Shown here piece by piece: positions 52,154 through 59,860 of a stretch of DNA of 64,000 nt (positions within the stretch are counted from its first letter, which is position 1; every line of letters starts with the position of its first letter). This DNA is from Mesorhizobium sp. L-8-3 (GTDB lineage: Bacteria > Pseudomonadota > Alphaproteobacteria > Rhizobiales > Rhizobiaceae): positions 1,672,501 to 1,736,500 of the forward strand of contig NZ_AP023262.1 of assembly GCF_016756615.1 (NCBI RefSeq). Reading direction: 5' to 3'. The notes under the pieces were generated by a model, which saw only the letters and a program-made list of their open reading frames with translations, was not told where the DNA came from and searched no databases. Both the position numbers and the translations under genes were made by a program.

Positions 52154-52255
52154 AGCATGTCTCCCGAAAGTGGGTACCGGTTTCGGGGACAAAGACATGC
52201 GTCAAACCAAAGACCTACAGCGAGCGTGAATCCGTTTTCACGCAACACGCTGTAG
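52154..52255 (+). repeat. Mosaic intergenic repeat, family 2, fused to the pyk stop codon
   Basis: AGCATGTCTCCCGAAAGTG starts directly after TAA, followed by GGTTTCGGGGACAAAGACATGCG and the stem CTACAGCG-GCGTG...CACGC-CGCTGTAG to 52255. It aligns along its full length with the copy at 25555-25656. It may act as the pyk terminator. Confidence 0.82.
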
Positions 52256-52372
52256 GGCCGCTCGCCGATCGGAAGTCCCCAATCGACGCCGGCAGGCTCG
52301 ATCAGGCCTGGCCGGCGTTTCACTTTTGCTCGACTGCGCAAGCGCGATCGTGAGACCGGGTTCGCAATTCTG

Positions 52373-52402
52373 CTGCAATGCAGTATCTATGCTGCAACGC
52401 AA
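52373..52402 (+). promoter_or_regulatory. Two PhaR-type sites before bdhA
   Basis: CTGC-AAT-GCAG at 52373-52383 and CTGC-AAC-GCAA at 52392-52402 lie 27 bp or more before the bdhA start. They match the CTGC-N-GCAG pattern of PhaR operators and the motif cluster at 35974-36019. They suggest joint control of PHB synthesis and use. Confidence 0.6.
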
Positions 52403-52429
52403 TATCCGAGGGAATTGAAAGGATACCCG

Positions 52430-53206
52430 ATGACCAGGACAGCAATCGTCACAGGCTCGACCTCCGGCATCGGCCTCGCCATCGCCCACAGGCTGGCGGC
52501 ACAAGGCTGCAACGTGGTCGTCAACTCCTTCTCCGATACGGCCGAGGATCACGCCGCCGCCGAGTCGATCGCTGCCAGGCATGGTGTGCGCGCCGCCTAT
52601 ATCAAGGCCGACATGTCGAAGCCGGCGGAATGCCGCGCCCTGATCGCCGCGGCGGCCGAACGTTTCGGGACGGCCGACATCCTGGTCAACAATGCCGGCA
52701 TCCAGCATGTCGCGCCGGTTGAGGCGTTTCCGGTCGAGAAATGGGACGCCATCATCTCCATCAACCTCTCTTCGGCCTTCCATACGACGGCGGCCGCGAT
52801 CCCGTTGATGAAGGCCGCCGGCTGGGGCCGGATCGTCAACATCGCCTCGGCCCACGGGCTGGTCGCCTCGCCCTTCAAATCGGCTTATGTCTCGGCCAAG
52901 CACGGCATCATGGGCTTCACCAAGACGGTGGCGCTCGAGATCGCGCGCGACGGGATCACCTGCAACGCGGTATGCCCCGGCTATGTGCTCACCCCGCTGG
53001 TCGAAGCGCAGATCCCCGACCAGATGAAGGCGCACGACATGGATCGCGAGACCGTGATCCGCGAGGTGATGCTCGAGAAGCAGCCGACCAAGGAGTTCGT
53101 GACGGTCGAGCAGATCGCTGCGACGGTGTCGTTCCTCTGCTCGGAGGACGCCGCCCAGATCAACGGCACCCATATCTCGGTCGACGGCGGTTGGACCGCG
53201 GAATGA
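52430..53206 (+). CDS. bdhA: 3-Hydroxybutyrate dehydrogenase
   Basis: 258 residues from the ATG at 52430 with AAAGG upstream. SDR motifs: VTGSTSGIGLAIA, LVNNAGIQHVAPVEAFPVEKWDAIISINLSSAFHTTAAAIPLM, SAYVSAKHGIMGFTKTVALE (Tyr and Lys) and the BDH-specific QIPDQMKAHDM and KQPTKEFVTVEQIAATVSFLCSEDAAQINGTHISVDGGW. It oxidises (R)-3-hydroxybutyrate to acetoacetate with NAD+, the step after PHB breakdown. The patatin gene starts within its stop codon (ATGA). Confidence 0.94.
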   Translation: MTRTAIVTGSTSGIGLAIAHRLAAQGCNVVVNSFSDTAEDHAAAESIAARHGVRAAYIKADMSKPAECRALIAAAAERFGTADILVNNAGIQHVAPVEAFPVEKWDAIISINLSSAFHTTAAAIPLMKAAGWGRIVNIASAHGLVASPFKSAYVSAKHGIMGFTKTVALEIARDGITCNAVCPGYVLTPLVEAQIPDQMKAHDMDRETVIREVMLEKQPTKEFVTVEQIAATVSFLCSEDAAQINGTHISVDGGWTAE

Positions 53207-54360
53207 CGATAGCCCCCGCCAAGGACTCGTGGCCGGCCGATGTCGTCGAAGCGGCGTCGCGCAAGCCGATCAACATTGCGTTGCAAGGCGGCGGCTCGCA
53301 CGGCGCCTTTTCGTGGGGGGTGCTCGACCGCCTGCTCGAGGACGGGCGCCTGGATTTCAGGGCGATCTCAGGCACCAGCGCCGGCGCGATGAACGCGGTG
53401 GCGCTCGCCGACGGGCTGGTTCGCGGCGGCCGCGACGGCGCCCGGCGCAAGCTCGACGACTTCTGGCGCGCGGTCGGCCGGACAGGCCGGTTCAGCCCCG
53501 TCCAGCGCACGCCGTGGGACGTGTTGTGGGGCAACTGGTCGGTCGAGAACACGCCGGGCTATTTCTGGTTCGATGCGATGTCGCGGCTGTTCTCGCCCTA
53601 TGCGGCCAATCCCTTCAACGTCAATCCGCTACGCGATGTCGTCGAGACCGAGATCGACTTCGACAATGTCCGCGGCTGCCATGACATCAAGCTGTTCCTG
53701 TCGGCCACCAATGTCGAGACCGGCCAGTTGCGGGTCTTCGAGACAGGAGAAATCAACGCGGACGTGGTCATGGCTTCGGCCTGCCTGCCGCAGATCTTCC
53801 AGGCGGTCCGCATCGACGGCGCGCCTTATTGGGACGGCGGCTATGGCGGCAATCCGGCGCTTTATCCGTTCTTCTACGCCAGCGCGGTCGAGGATGTGCT
53901 GCTGGTCCAGATCAATCCTGTTTTCCGCGAGGGTGTGCCCAAGACCGTCAACGAGATCCAGAACCGGGTCGACGAAATCACCTTCAATGCGGGGCTGCTG
54001 CGCGAGTTCCGCGCCATCGCCTTCGTCAAGGAACTGATCCGCAGCGGAAAGATCGGCCACGACGACTATCGCGACATCCGCATGCATCGCATCGACGCCG
54101 ACGAGGCGTTCAAGGATCTCAGCGCTTCGTCCAAGGTGAATGCCGAGTGGGCCTTCCTTGAATATCTGCGCGACCTCGGCCGCTCGGCCGCAGATGACTG
54201 GCTGGAAGAGCATTTCGACAAGGTCGGAAAAGAGCCGACGCTCGACCTCTCCGATATGCTGGTGCCGGGTATGACGCCGAAACGAAGCACCGCACCGGGA
54301 CATCGGGTCCGCGAATTCCTCGCGCGGAGGAGAAGGCCGGCTGCCGTCCGGCAGGCGTGA
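53203..54360 (+). CDS. Patatin-like phospholipase
   Basis: 385 residues. Patatin elements: oxyanion loop ALQGGGSHGAFSWGVL, nucleophile elbow ISGTSAGAMNAVAL with the catalytic Ser near residue 59, and the catalytic Asp in DGGYGGNPALYPFF. It is coupled to bdhA by a 4-bp overlap. In rhizobia this pair is common, which suggests a role in lipid or PHB metabolism, possibly hydrolysing granule-associated esters. That role is inferred from the neighbours. There is no signal peptide. Confidence 0.9.
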   Translation: MTIAPAKDSWPADVVEAASRKPINIALQGGGSHGAFSWGVLDRLLEDGRLDFRAISGTSAGAMNAVALADGLVRGGRDGARRKLDDFWRAVGRTGRFSPVQRTPWDVLWGNWSVENTPGYFWFDAMSRLFSPYAANPFNVNPLRDVVETEIDFDNVRGCHDIKLFLSATNVETGQLRVFETGEINADVVMASACLPQIFQAVRIDGAPYWDGGYGGNPALYPFFYASAVEDVLLVQINPVFREGVPKTVNEIQNRVDEITFNAGLLREFRAIAFVKELIRSGKIGHDDYRDIRMHRIDADEAFKDLSASSKVNAEWAFLEYLRDLGRSAADDWLEEHFDKVGKEPTLDLSDMLVPGMTPKRSTAPGHRVREFLARRRRPAAVRQA

Positions 54361-54396
54361 ACCGGGACTTGGTACCCTGTTTCGACCGCCCACCAC

Positions 54397-54816
54397 TCAG
54401 ACGGATAGCTGCCGCAGCTTCGTCTGCCTGCCGATGGGAACTTCATGCATTGACGGCGCGGCGACGAGGCGAATTACCTGAGAAATATCCGGCCATCGCC
54501 ACACGATCGTCGCTGCGACTTGATGAAGAGGCGTTTTTTGATAGGCGGCTGCAAGGATGAATCCATGCAAGCCCGCAGAACGCAGTGCCGCCCTCTCAGC
54601 CGGATTTCTCAAGACACGCGCGTCACCGGAAATGAACATCCCTTCGTCGGGAGAGCGACGGAGAAGATCTATCCATTCCAGATCGGCAGAGTGGCGTCCG
54701 TTCGACAGCCCCGGTACGTCCTTGATGTGGTAAGCGGCGTGGCCAAAATGCTGGATGAAGCCATGCAGGGTCGTTGCGAGTACCGGTGACGTGCAGTTGT
54801 CGAAAAGGACGTTCAC
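54397..54816 (-). CDS. VapC45-like PIN-domain toxin
   Basis: 139 residues. The start MNVLFDNCTSPVLATTLHGFI has the first PIN acidic residue (Asp at position 6 with Asn); LSNGRHSADLEWIDLLRRSPDEG and MFISGDARVLRNPAERAAL carry the later acidic positions. Its length and order match the Mycobacterium Rv2019 (VapC45) type, with the antitoxin gene overlapping its start by 4 bp. PIN toxins cut RNA. The gene is followed by no transposon. Toxicity is not shown. Confidence 0.75.
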   Translation of the reverse strand: MNVLFDNCTSPVLATTLHGFIQHFGHAAYHIKDVPGLSNGRHSADLEWIDLLRRSPDEGMFISGDARVLRNPAERAALRSAGLHGFILAAAYQKTPLHQVAATIVWRWPDISQVIRLVAAPSMHEVPIGRQTKLRQLSV

Positions 54817-55505
54817 GCAGCCAGCTTCTGTTCCATCGATGTTTCGAACTCGACGGCCCTACGCACTGAGGCTTCGGAGACCTCGAACGCCGTGGCTGCT
54901 CCCTGAACACCTTCTGTTTTTGCGGCGGCTGCCAGGACGGCGGTCGGGACGCTCGACGCTGCGTCGATCGGTTGACCAAAGGAGCGAGCCGGATCCACCA
55001 CTACATTCAGGCGACGGCCGCCAGGCCACCACAGAAAGGGCGCACCGTGATCATCGAAGTCTACCGTCTTCAGGATGGGATTGATGATATCGTTGAATTC
55101 ATACTGCCGCCTGAAGAGGTTCAGCAGACGCTCGCGTTCACGTCCGTCCGGGTCGGTCTCAATGACCCTGAGAAATATCTCCCGTCCGTCGGTCCGAAAG
55201 TGGTTCGTGGAGAGCGGATGATCGCTGCCCAGAATGTCGCGCGCCAGTTGGATTGCCATACGTAGGCGAAGCGCAGGCACGCCTGCTCGGATGAAGGCGT
55301 CGACAACGCGCACTTCCATGAGGTCCCGGAAGCCGAGGAACACACGGTCGTCGAGCGTGACTTCAGGTCGCCAAAGAGGCTCGTACGCCTGCTCCCCGAT
55401 CCTATGACCACGAAGCCAACGCGTGATCCTTGCAGCCGGGATGTGCAACAGCCGGCCGGCCTCCGATGGCGTGTAGACTCCCATGCCGATCAGTTCGTCA
55501 CTCAT
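54813..55505 (-). CDS. VapB45-like antitoxin (DUF433/MerR-like N-terminus)
   Basis: 230 residues from the ATG at 55505; an in-frame ATG at 55532 is possible. The N-terminus GVYTPSEAGRLLHIPAARITRWLRGHRIG is an HTH of the DUF433/MerR-like kind, then VFLGFRDLMEVRVVDAFIRAGVPALRLRMAIQLARDIL and, near the C-terminus, EVSEASVRRAVEFET, which resembles the toxin-associated DUF433 part. The stop overlaps the start of the PIN gene by 4 bp. The antitoxin should bind DNA upstream of itself and neutralise the PIN toxin. Confidence 0.75.
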   Translation of the reverse strand: MSDELIGMGVYTPSEAGRLLHIPAARITRWLRGHRIGEQAYEPLWRPEVTLDDRVFLGFRDLMEVRVVDAFIRAGVPALRLRMAIQLARDILGSDHPLSTNHFRTDGREIFLRVIETDPDGRERERLLNLFRRQYEFNDIINPILKTVDFDDHGAPFLWWPGGRRLNVVVDPARSFGQPIDAASSVPTAVLAAAAKTEGVQGAATAFEVSEASVRRAVEFETSMEQKLAA

Positions 55506-55638
55506 GAGAGAAATCTCCCGTTCCACGGGCATAGAGTCATCGACCATTGCCGGTGTCAATCGGGATTGCGGGAGAGAGCAAGAGGCAAGAGCCGGAGAGT
55601 TCTTCACCGGCGGGGCCAGTCAGATTCCACCGCGGGCG

Positions 55639-56235
55639 TCAGGCCCGCAGAGCCAGTTCGATCACGGTGACCAGCCCGCGCGCCGCTTGCCGTTGCTCGT
55701 CGGGGTCGCTGGTGCGCATCTTCATGCCTTCCAGCCCGTCGAGCAGCAGTTCGGCGAGGGTCTGCGCCGAAAGCCCTCGCGCTGCGAGATCGGTTCCGGT
55801 GCGCGCGGCCTCCGCGGCGGTTGCCTCGGCGAGCAGGCCGACCAGCCTCTCCCTCCAGGCGCCCATCAACTCGCCGGCGAGGCTGTTCTTCATATCGAGG
55901 ATCTCGGCGCCATGCGGCGACTGGGCGAAGGGCTGCATCATGCCGATCAGCGACTTGTCGATCGCCGCCACGACACGCTCGCCGAAAGGAGCCTCCACGG
56001 CAAGTTCGGCCTGCGCGGTCGCGATCGACTGGTCGAACAGCATCGTCGCGATCGCCCGATAGATATCCGACTTGTTCTTGAACAGGAGATAGAGCGCCGG
56101 CCGGGATACCTCCGCCGCGCGGGCAATGTCGTCCATCGTGGTCCGCGCGAAGCCGTAGGCAAGAAACATCCGCATCGCGCCCTCTATGATGCGGGCGCGT
56201 TTGGGATCTGCGGTGAATTCGGCTTCCGGCGTCAT
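55639..56235 (-). CDS. TetR-family repressor of the molybdoenzyme operon
   Basis: 198 residues from the ATG at 56235 with GGAGGG about 10 nt upstream. The HTH is clear: RARIIEGAMRMFLAYGFARTTMDDIARAAEVSRPALYLLFKNKSDIYRAI. The remainder is a helical ligand domain with a C-terminal TetR_C pattern (AETLAELLLDGLEGMKM-like). It is divergent from the iorA-type gene at 56336, and a 29-bp palindrome lies between them. It probably represses both directions. The inducer is unknown. Confidence 0.87.
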   Translation of the reverse strand: MTPEAEFTADPKRARIIEGAMRMFLAYGFARTTMDDIARAAEVSRPALYLLFKNKSDIYRAIATMLFDQSIATAQAELAVEAPFGERVVAAIDKSLIGMMQPFAQSPHGAEILDMKNSLAGELMGAWRERLVGLLAEATAAEAARTGTDLAARGLSAQTLAELLLDGLEGMKMRTSDPDEQRQAARGLVTVIELALRA

Positions 56236-56256
56236 GTCTGATGTCCCTCCTCTCTC

Positions 56257-56285
56257 TCTTGACAAAATGACGGAATTTGTCAAGA
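56257..56285. promoter_or_regulatory. TetR operator overlapping a -35 box
   Basis: Inverted repeat TCTTGACAAA-N9-TTTGTCAAGA, perfect 10-bp arms (56257-56266 and 56276-56285). It contains TTGACA (56259-56264), a consensus -35 box for the genes to the right, and its mirror image for the TetR gene to the left. One TetR dimer pair bound here would block both promoters. Confidence 0.72.
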
Positions 56286-56335
56286 TGTCTTAGCTGCATA
56301 AGCCAGCGCCATGGACGACAACGGAGGGTATCCCC

Positions 56336-56797
56336 ATGCGCCTGACCGTAAACGGGAAGGACATCGACATCGAGGCCGATCCCGACATGCCGCTCCTTTG
56401 GGCACTGCGCGATCTGGCCAACATCAAGGGTCCCAAGTTCGGCTGCGGCATCGCCGCCTGCGGCGCCTGCACAGTGCTGGTCGACGGCACGCCGATACGC
56501 TCCTGCTCGCTGCCGGTCGGCGCGGTCGAGGGCGAGATCACGACGATCGAAGGCCTGGCCGCCGACGGCAAGCTGCATCCGGTCCAGCAGGCCTGGCTGG
56601 AAGACCAGGTCGCGCAATGTGGCTATTGCCAGGCCGGCCAGATTATGAGCGCGGTGGCGCTGCTCGACGAAATCGACAACCCCACGGACGCCGACATCGA
56701 CAATGCGATGGGCGGCAATCTCTGCCGCTGCGGCACCTATCCCCGCATCCGGGCGGCCATCAAGAAAGCGGCCGCCCTCAAACTCGCGAGGGCCTAA
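56336..56797 (+). CDS. Isoquinoline 1-oxidoreductase-like small subunit (2x[2Fe-2S])
   Basis: 153 residues. The plant-type [2Fe-2S] cluster uses C37, C42, C45 and C57; the second uses C95, C98, C130 and C132 (QCGYCQAGQ and [11 protein letters not shown]). This is the small subunit pattern of xanthine-oxidase-family enzymes of the IorAB/aldehyde dehydrogenase type. It takes electrons from the molybdenum subunit encoded next (2 bp apart) to a cytochrome. No FAD subunit gene is present, as is usual for IorAB-type enzymes. Confidence 0.92.
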   Translation: MRLTVNGKDIDIEADPDMPLLWALRDLANIKGPKFGCGIAACGACTVLVDGTPIRSCSLPVGAVEGEITTIEGLAADGKLHPVQQAWLEDQVAQCGYCQAGQIMSAVALLDEIDNPTDADIDNAMGGNLCRCGTYPRIRAAIKKAAALKLARA

Positions 56798-56799
56798 CC

Positions 56800-59076
56800 A
56801 TGGCAAGCCTTGGAACAATCGCTCGCCGTACTTTCCTGATCGGGGGCGCCGCGATCGCCGGCGGCGTGGCGGTCGGCTATTACTATTATCGCAGGCCCTA
56901 TCCGAACCCCCTCGAAGGCGAACTCGCCGACGGTGAGGCGACCTTCAATCCCTATGTGAAGATCGCCGACGACAACACCATCACCGTCGTCGCGCCGCGG
57001 GCGGAGATGGGGCAGGGCATCTCGACGTCGCTCGCGGCTCTCGTCGCGGAGGAACTCGACGTCGATCTCGCCCAGGTCAGGGTCGAGCACGGCCCGGCCT
57101 CATGGGCCTATTACAATTCCGAAATGCTGGCCGAGGGCGGCCCCTTCGCCTTCTACGAGGAGGGCATCGCCGCCGAGACGATGCGCGATGTGATGGGCGC
57201 GGTTGGCAAGATCCTCGGCTTCCAGGGCACCGGTGGCTCGGCCTCGATGCGCGACGGTTTCGACAAGATGCGGCAGGCGGGTGCTGCCGCGCGGCTCATG
57301 CTGGTCGCCGCCGCGGCCGACAGGCTCGGTGTCCCGGCGGTCGATCTCGAGACGTCCAAGGGAGTGATCAGCCATCCGGCGACGGGAAGGTCGGTCACCT
57401 ATGGCGAGGTCGCGGTCGCAGCCGGGGCCGCCTCCCCGCCTTCGACGGTCACGCTGCGTCATAAGGCCGAATGGAAGCTGCTCGGCAAGCCGCAGATGCG
57501 CCAGGACATGCTGGCCAAGGTGACTGGGGCGCCGATCTTCGGCGTCGACGTCGACCTGCCCGAAATGCTCTATGGCACGGTGAAGATGAGCCCGCGTTTC
57601 TGGGCCAGGCCGGTCAAGGCCGATCTGTCCAAGGCAGAGAAGATGCCTGGCGTCGTCAAGATCGTGCCCATCGACACCACCTACGGCTCGGGCTTCGGTG
57701 TGATCGCCGAGAACAGCTGGGCCGCCTTCAAGGCGGCCGAGGCGATCGAGGTCGAATGGGGCGCCGCCGAATATCCGCCCGACAGCGCAGCCATCGAAAA
57801 GGCACTGCAGGATGCGCTCGCCGCCGGCGGCGGTTCGGCGCTGCGCGACGACGGTGACGTCGACACCGCCTTCGCCGACGCGCCCCGCGAAAGGATCGTC
57901 GAGGCGGATTACGCGGTCCCCTATCTTGCCCACGCCTGCATGGAGCCGATGAACGCCACGGCGCGGCTGAAGGACGGCGTGCTCGACATATGGTCGCCGA
58001 ACCAGATGCCGACCATCACGCGCCAGCTCTGCGCCGGCCTCGCCGGCGTCGCACAGGACAAGACGAACGTCCATACGACCTATCTGGGCGGCGGTTTCGG
58101 CCGACGCGGCGAGATGGACTATTCGATGTTCGCCACGCTGCTCGCCAGTGAGGCCGCGGGCCGCCCCGTCAAGGTGGTCTGGACCCGCGAGGAGGACATC
58201 CGCCATGACGTCTATCGACCGGCTGCAGCCGGACGGTTCCAGGCGCGGCTCGGCGAGGATGGATTGCCCGTTGCGATCGATATGAGGATTGCCTCGCCCT
58301 CGACGATTGCCAGCACGCTGCGCCGCACCTTCCCGTCGCTTCCCGCCGCGGGGCCGGACAAGACGATCACGGAAGGATCGCACGATCAGCCCTATACGGT
58401 CCCCAACTATAGGGTCACCGCGATCCCCGCCGCCGTCTCGGTGCCGGTCGGCTTCTGGCGTTCCGTCGGCAACTCCTACAACGGCTTTTTCCATGAAAGC
58501 TTCATGGACGAGATCGCCGCATCAGGCAAAATCGACCCTGTCGAGATGCGCCGCAAGCTGATGGCCGATTACCCGGCCGCGGTGAAGGTGGTCGACAAGG
58601 TTGCCGAGATGGCGAAATGGGGCGAGCCTTTGCCGGCCGGCAAGGCCAGGGGTTTCGCCTTTACCCTCTCCTTCGGAAGCTGGGTTGGCGAGATCGTCCA
58701 GGTCGCCGACACGCCTGAGGGCATCCGCATCGAGAAGGTGTGGATCGCCGCCGATGTCGGCACCGCCATCGATCCCGGCATCATCGAGGCGCAGCTCACG
58801 TCAGGGGCGGTCTTCGGCCTGTCGGCCGCGGTCGGCCAGGAGATCACCTTCGCCGACGGCATGGTCGAGCAGTCGAACTTCCACGACTTCGACGCCATGC
58901 GCATCTTCCAATGCCCGACTTTCGAGGTCGCGATCCTGGAGAACTATCACCGGATGGGTGGCGTCGGCGAAGTCGGCACGCCGCCGGCGGCCCCGGCGCT
59001 GGCCAACGCCGTCTTCGCGCTCACCGGCAAGCGCATCCGCCGGCTGCCGCTCAACAAGGAAGTCGGCTTCGCATGA
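56800..59076 (+). CDS. Isoquinoline 1-oxidoreductase-like molybdopterin large subunit, Tat-exported
   Basis: 758 residues. The N-terminus has a twin-arginine signal, ARRTFLIGGAAIAGG. Molybdopterin contacts: PRAEMGQGISTSLAALVAEEL, the GGGFGRRG loop near residue 430, and the catalytic glutamate in GGVGEVGTPPAAPALANAV near residue 724. The family hydroxylates N-heteroaromatics or oxidises aldehydes with water as oxygen donor. Periplasmic location fits the haem protein encoded downstream as electron acceptor. The substrate is unknown. The last codons overlap the cytochrome gene. Confidence 0.92.
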   Translation: MASLGTIARRTFLIGGAAIAGGVAVGYYYYRRPYPNPLEGELADGEATFNPYVKIADDNTITVVAPRAEMGQGISTSLAALVAEELDVDLAQVRVEHGPASWAYYNSEMLAEGGPFAFYEEGIAAETMRDVMGAVGKILGFQGTGGSASMRDGFDKMRQAGAAARLMLVAAAADRLGVPAVDLETSKGVISHPATGRSVTYGEVAVAAGAASPPSTVTLRHKAEWKLLGKPQMRQDMLAKVTGAPIFGVDVDLPEMLYGTVKMSPRFWARPVKADLSKAEKMPGVVKIVPIDTTYGSGFGVIAENSWAAFKAAEAIEVEWGAAEYPPDSAAIEKALQDALAAGGGSALRDDGDVDTAFADAPRERIVEADYAVPYLAHACMEPMNATARLKDGVLDIWSPNQMPTITRQLCAGLAGVAQDKTNVHTTYLGGGFGRRGEMDYSMFATLLASEAAGRPVKVVWTREEDIRHDVYRPAAAGRFQARLGEDGLPVAIDMRIASPSTIASTLRRTFPSLPAAGPDKTITEGSHDQPYTVPNYRVTAIPAAVSVPVGFWRSVGNSYNGFFHESFMDEIAASGKIDPVEMRRKLMADYPAAVKVVDKVAEMAKWGEPLPAGKARGFAFTLSFGSWVGEIVQVADTPEGIRIEKVWIAADVGTAIDPGIIEAQLTSGAVFGLSAAVGQEITFADGMVEQSNFHDFDAMRIFQCPTFEVAILENYHRMGGVGEVGTPPAAPALANAVFALTGKRIRRLPLNKEVGFA

Positions 59077-59669
59077 CAGGGGGCAACAGATTGCTGACAT
59101 CTGCTGCCATGCTGGTCACGCTCGCCGCAGGCGCGAGCGGGCAGGAAGCGCCGGCAACTGCCGCCGATCCTGCCCGAGGCCTCGAGGAATGGGAGAAGAT
59201 CCATGCGGTCTTCTCGCATCCGCGTTGCGCCAACTGCCATGTTGAAGATGAGCATCCGCGCTGGTCCGGGCCGGAGTTTCCGGTTGCGCAACATCACGGC
59301 TTCAATGTCGGGCGCGGCGCCGACGGTTCCGGCCTCGGCAATGCCGGGCAGCGTTGCACGACATGCCATTTCGACAGCAATTCCAGCGCGTTGCATGGAC
59401 CGCCCGGTGTCGAGGGGTGGCATCTCGCGCCTGCTGAGATGGTCTGGTGGCAGAAGTCGTCGGCCGAGATCTGCGCCCAGATCAAGGATCCCGAGCGCAA
59501 TGGCGGGCGCACGCTGGAAGAGGTCGCGACGCATGTCCGGGACGACAAGCTCGTCGCCTGGGGCTGGGCGCCTGGGCCCGGTCGTGAGGCGGCGCCGGGC
59601 TCGGCGCAGGAAACCTACGAAGCGATCCGTAACTGGAGCGCGGCGGGAGCGCCTTGTCCCGGCGGCTGA
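59073..59669 (+). CDS. Periplasmic dihaem cytochrome c partner
   Basis: 198 residues; its ATG overlaps the previous stop as ATGA. A signal peptide is visible (LLTSAAMLVTLAAGASG, cleaved before QEAPA). Two haem motifs: CANCH (residues 52-56) and CTTCH (residues 95-99). The protein is known as an isoquinoline 1-oxidoreductase-associated type in related operons. It should pass electrons from the small subunit to the respiratory chain. No membrane anchor other than the signal is seen. Confidence 0.87.
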   Translation: MTGGNRLLTSAAMLVTLAAGASGQEAPATAADPARGLEEWEKIHAVFSHPRCANCHVEDEHPRWSGPEFPVAQHHGFNVGRGADGSGLGNAGQRCTTCHFDSNSSALHGPPGVEGWHLAPAEMVWWQKSSAEICAQIKDPERNGGRTLEEVATHVRDDKLVAWGWAPGPGREAAPGSAQETYEAIRNWSAAGAPCPGG

Positions 59670-59860
59670 TGTCGTTCTGGGGCAGTCGTGGGGCGAAGTG
59701 CTTTTCCGACTATTTTGCAGGTTGACTTTGCTGTAGAAGACGCACGCTCCGCGGGAATGCGGGCATCAGATAATTGAATTCGACCGGGCGCGATCCCATA
59801 TCGAGCGTCGCGCTCGGAGGATGGAGCGGTCGGGCCGCGACCGCCAACGGAAAGCGACGC

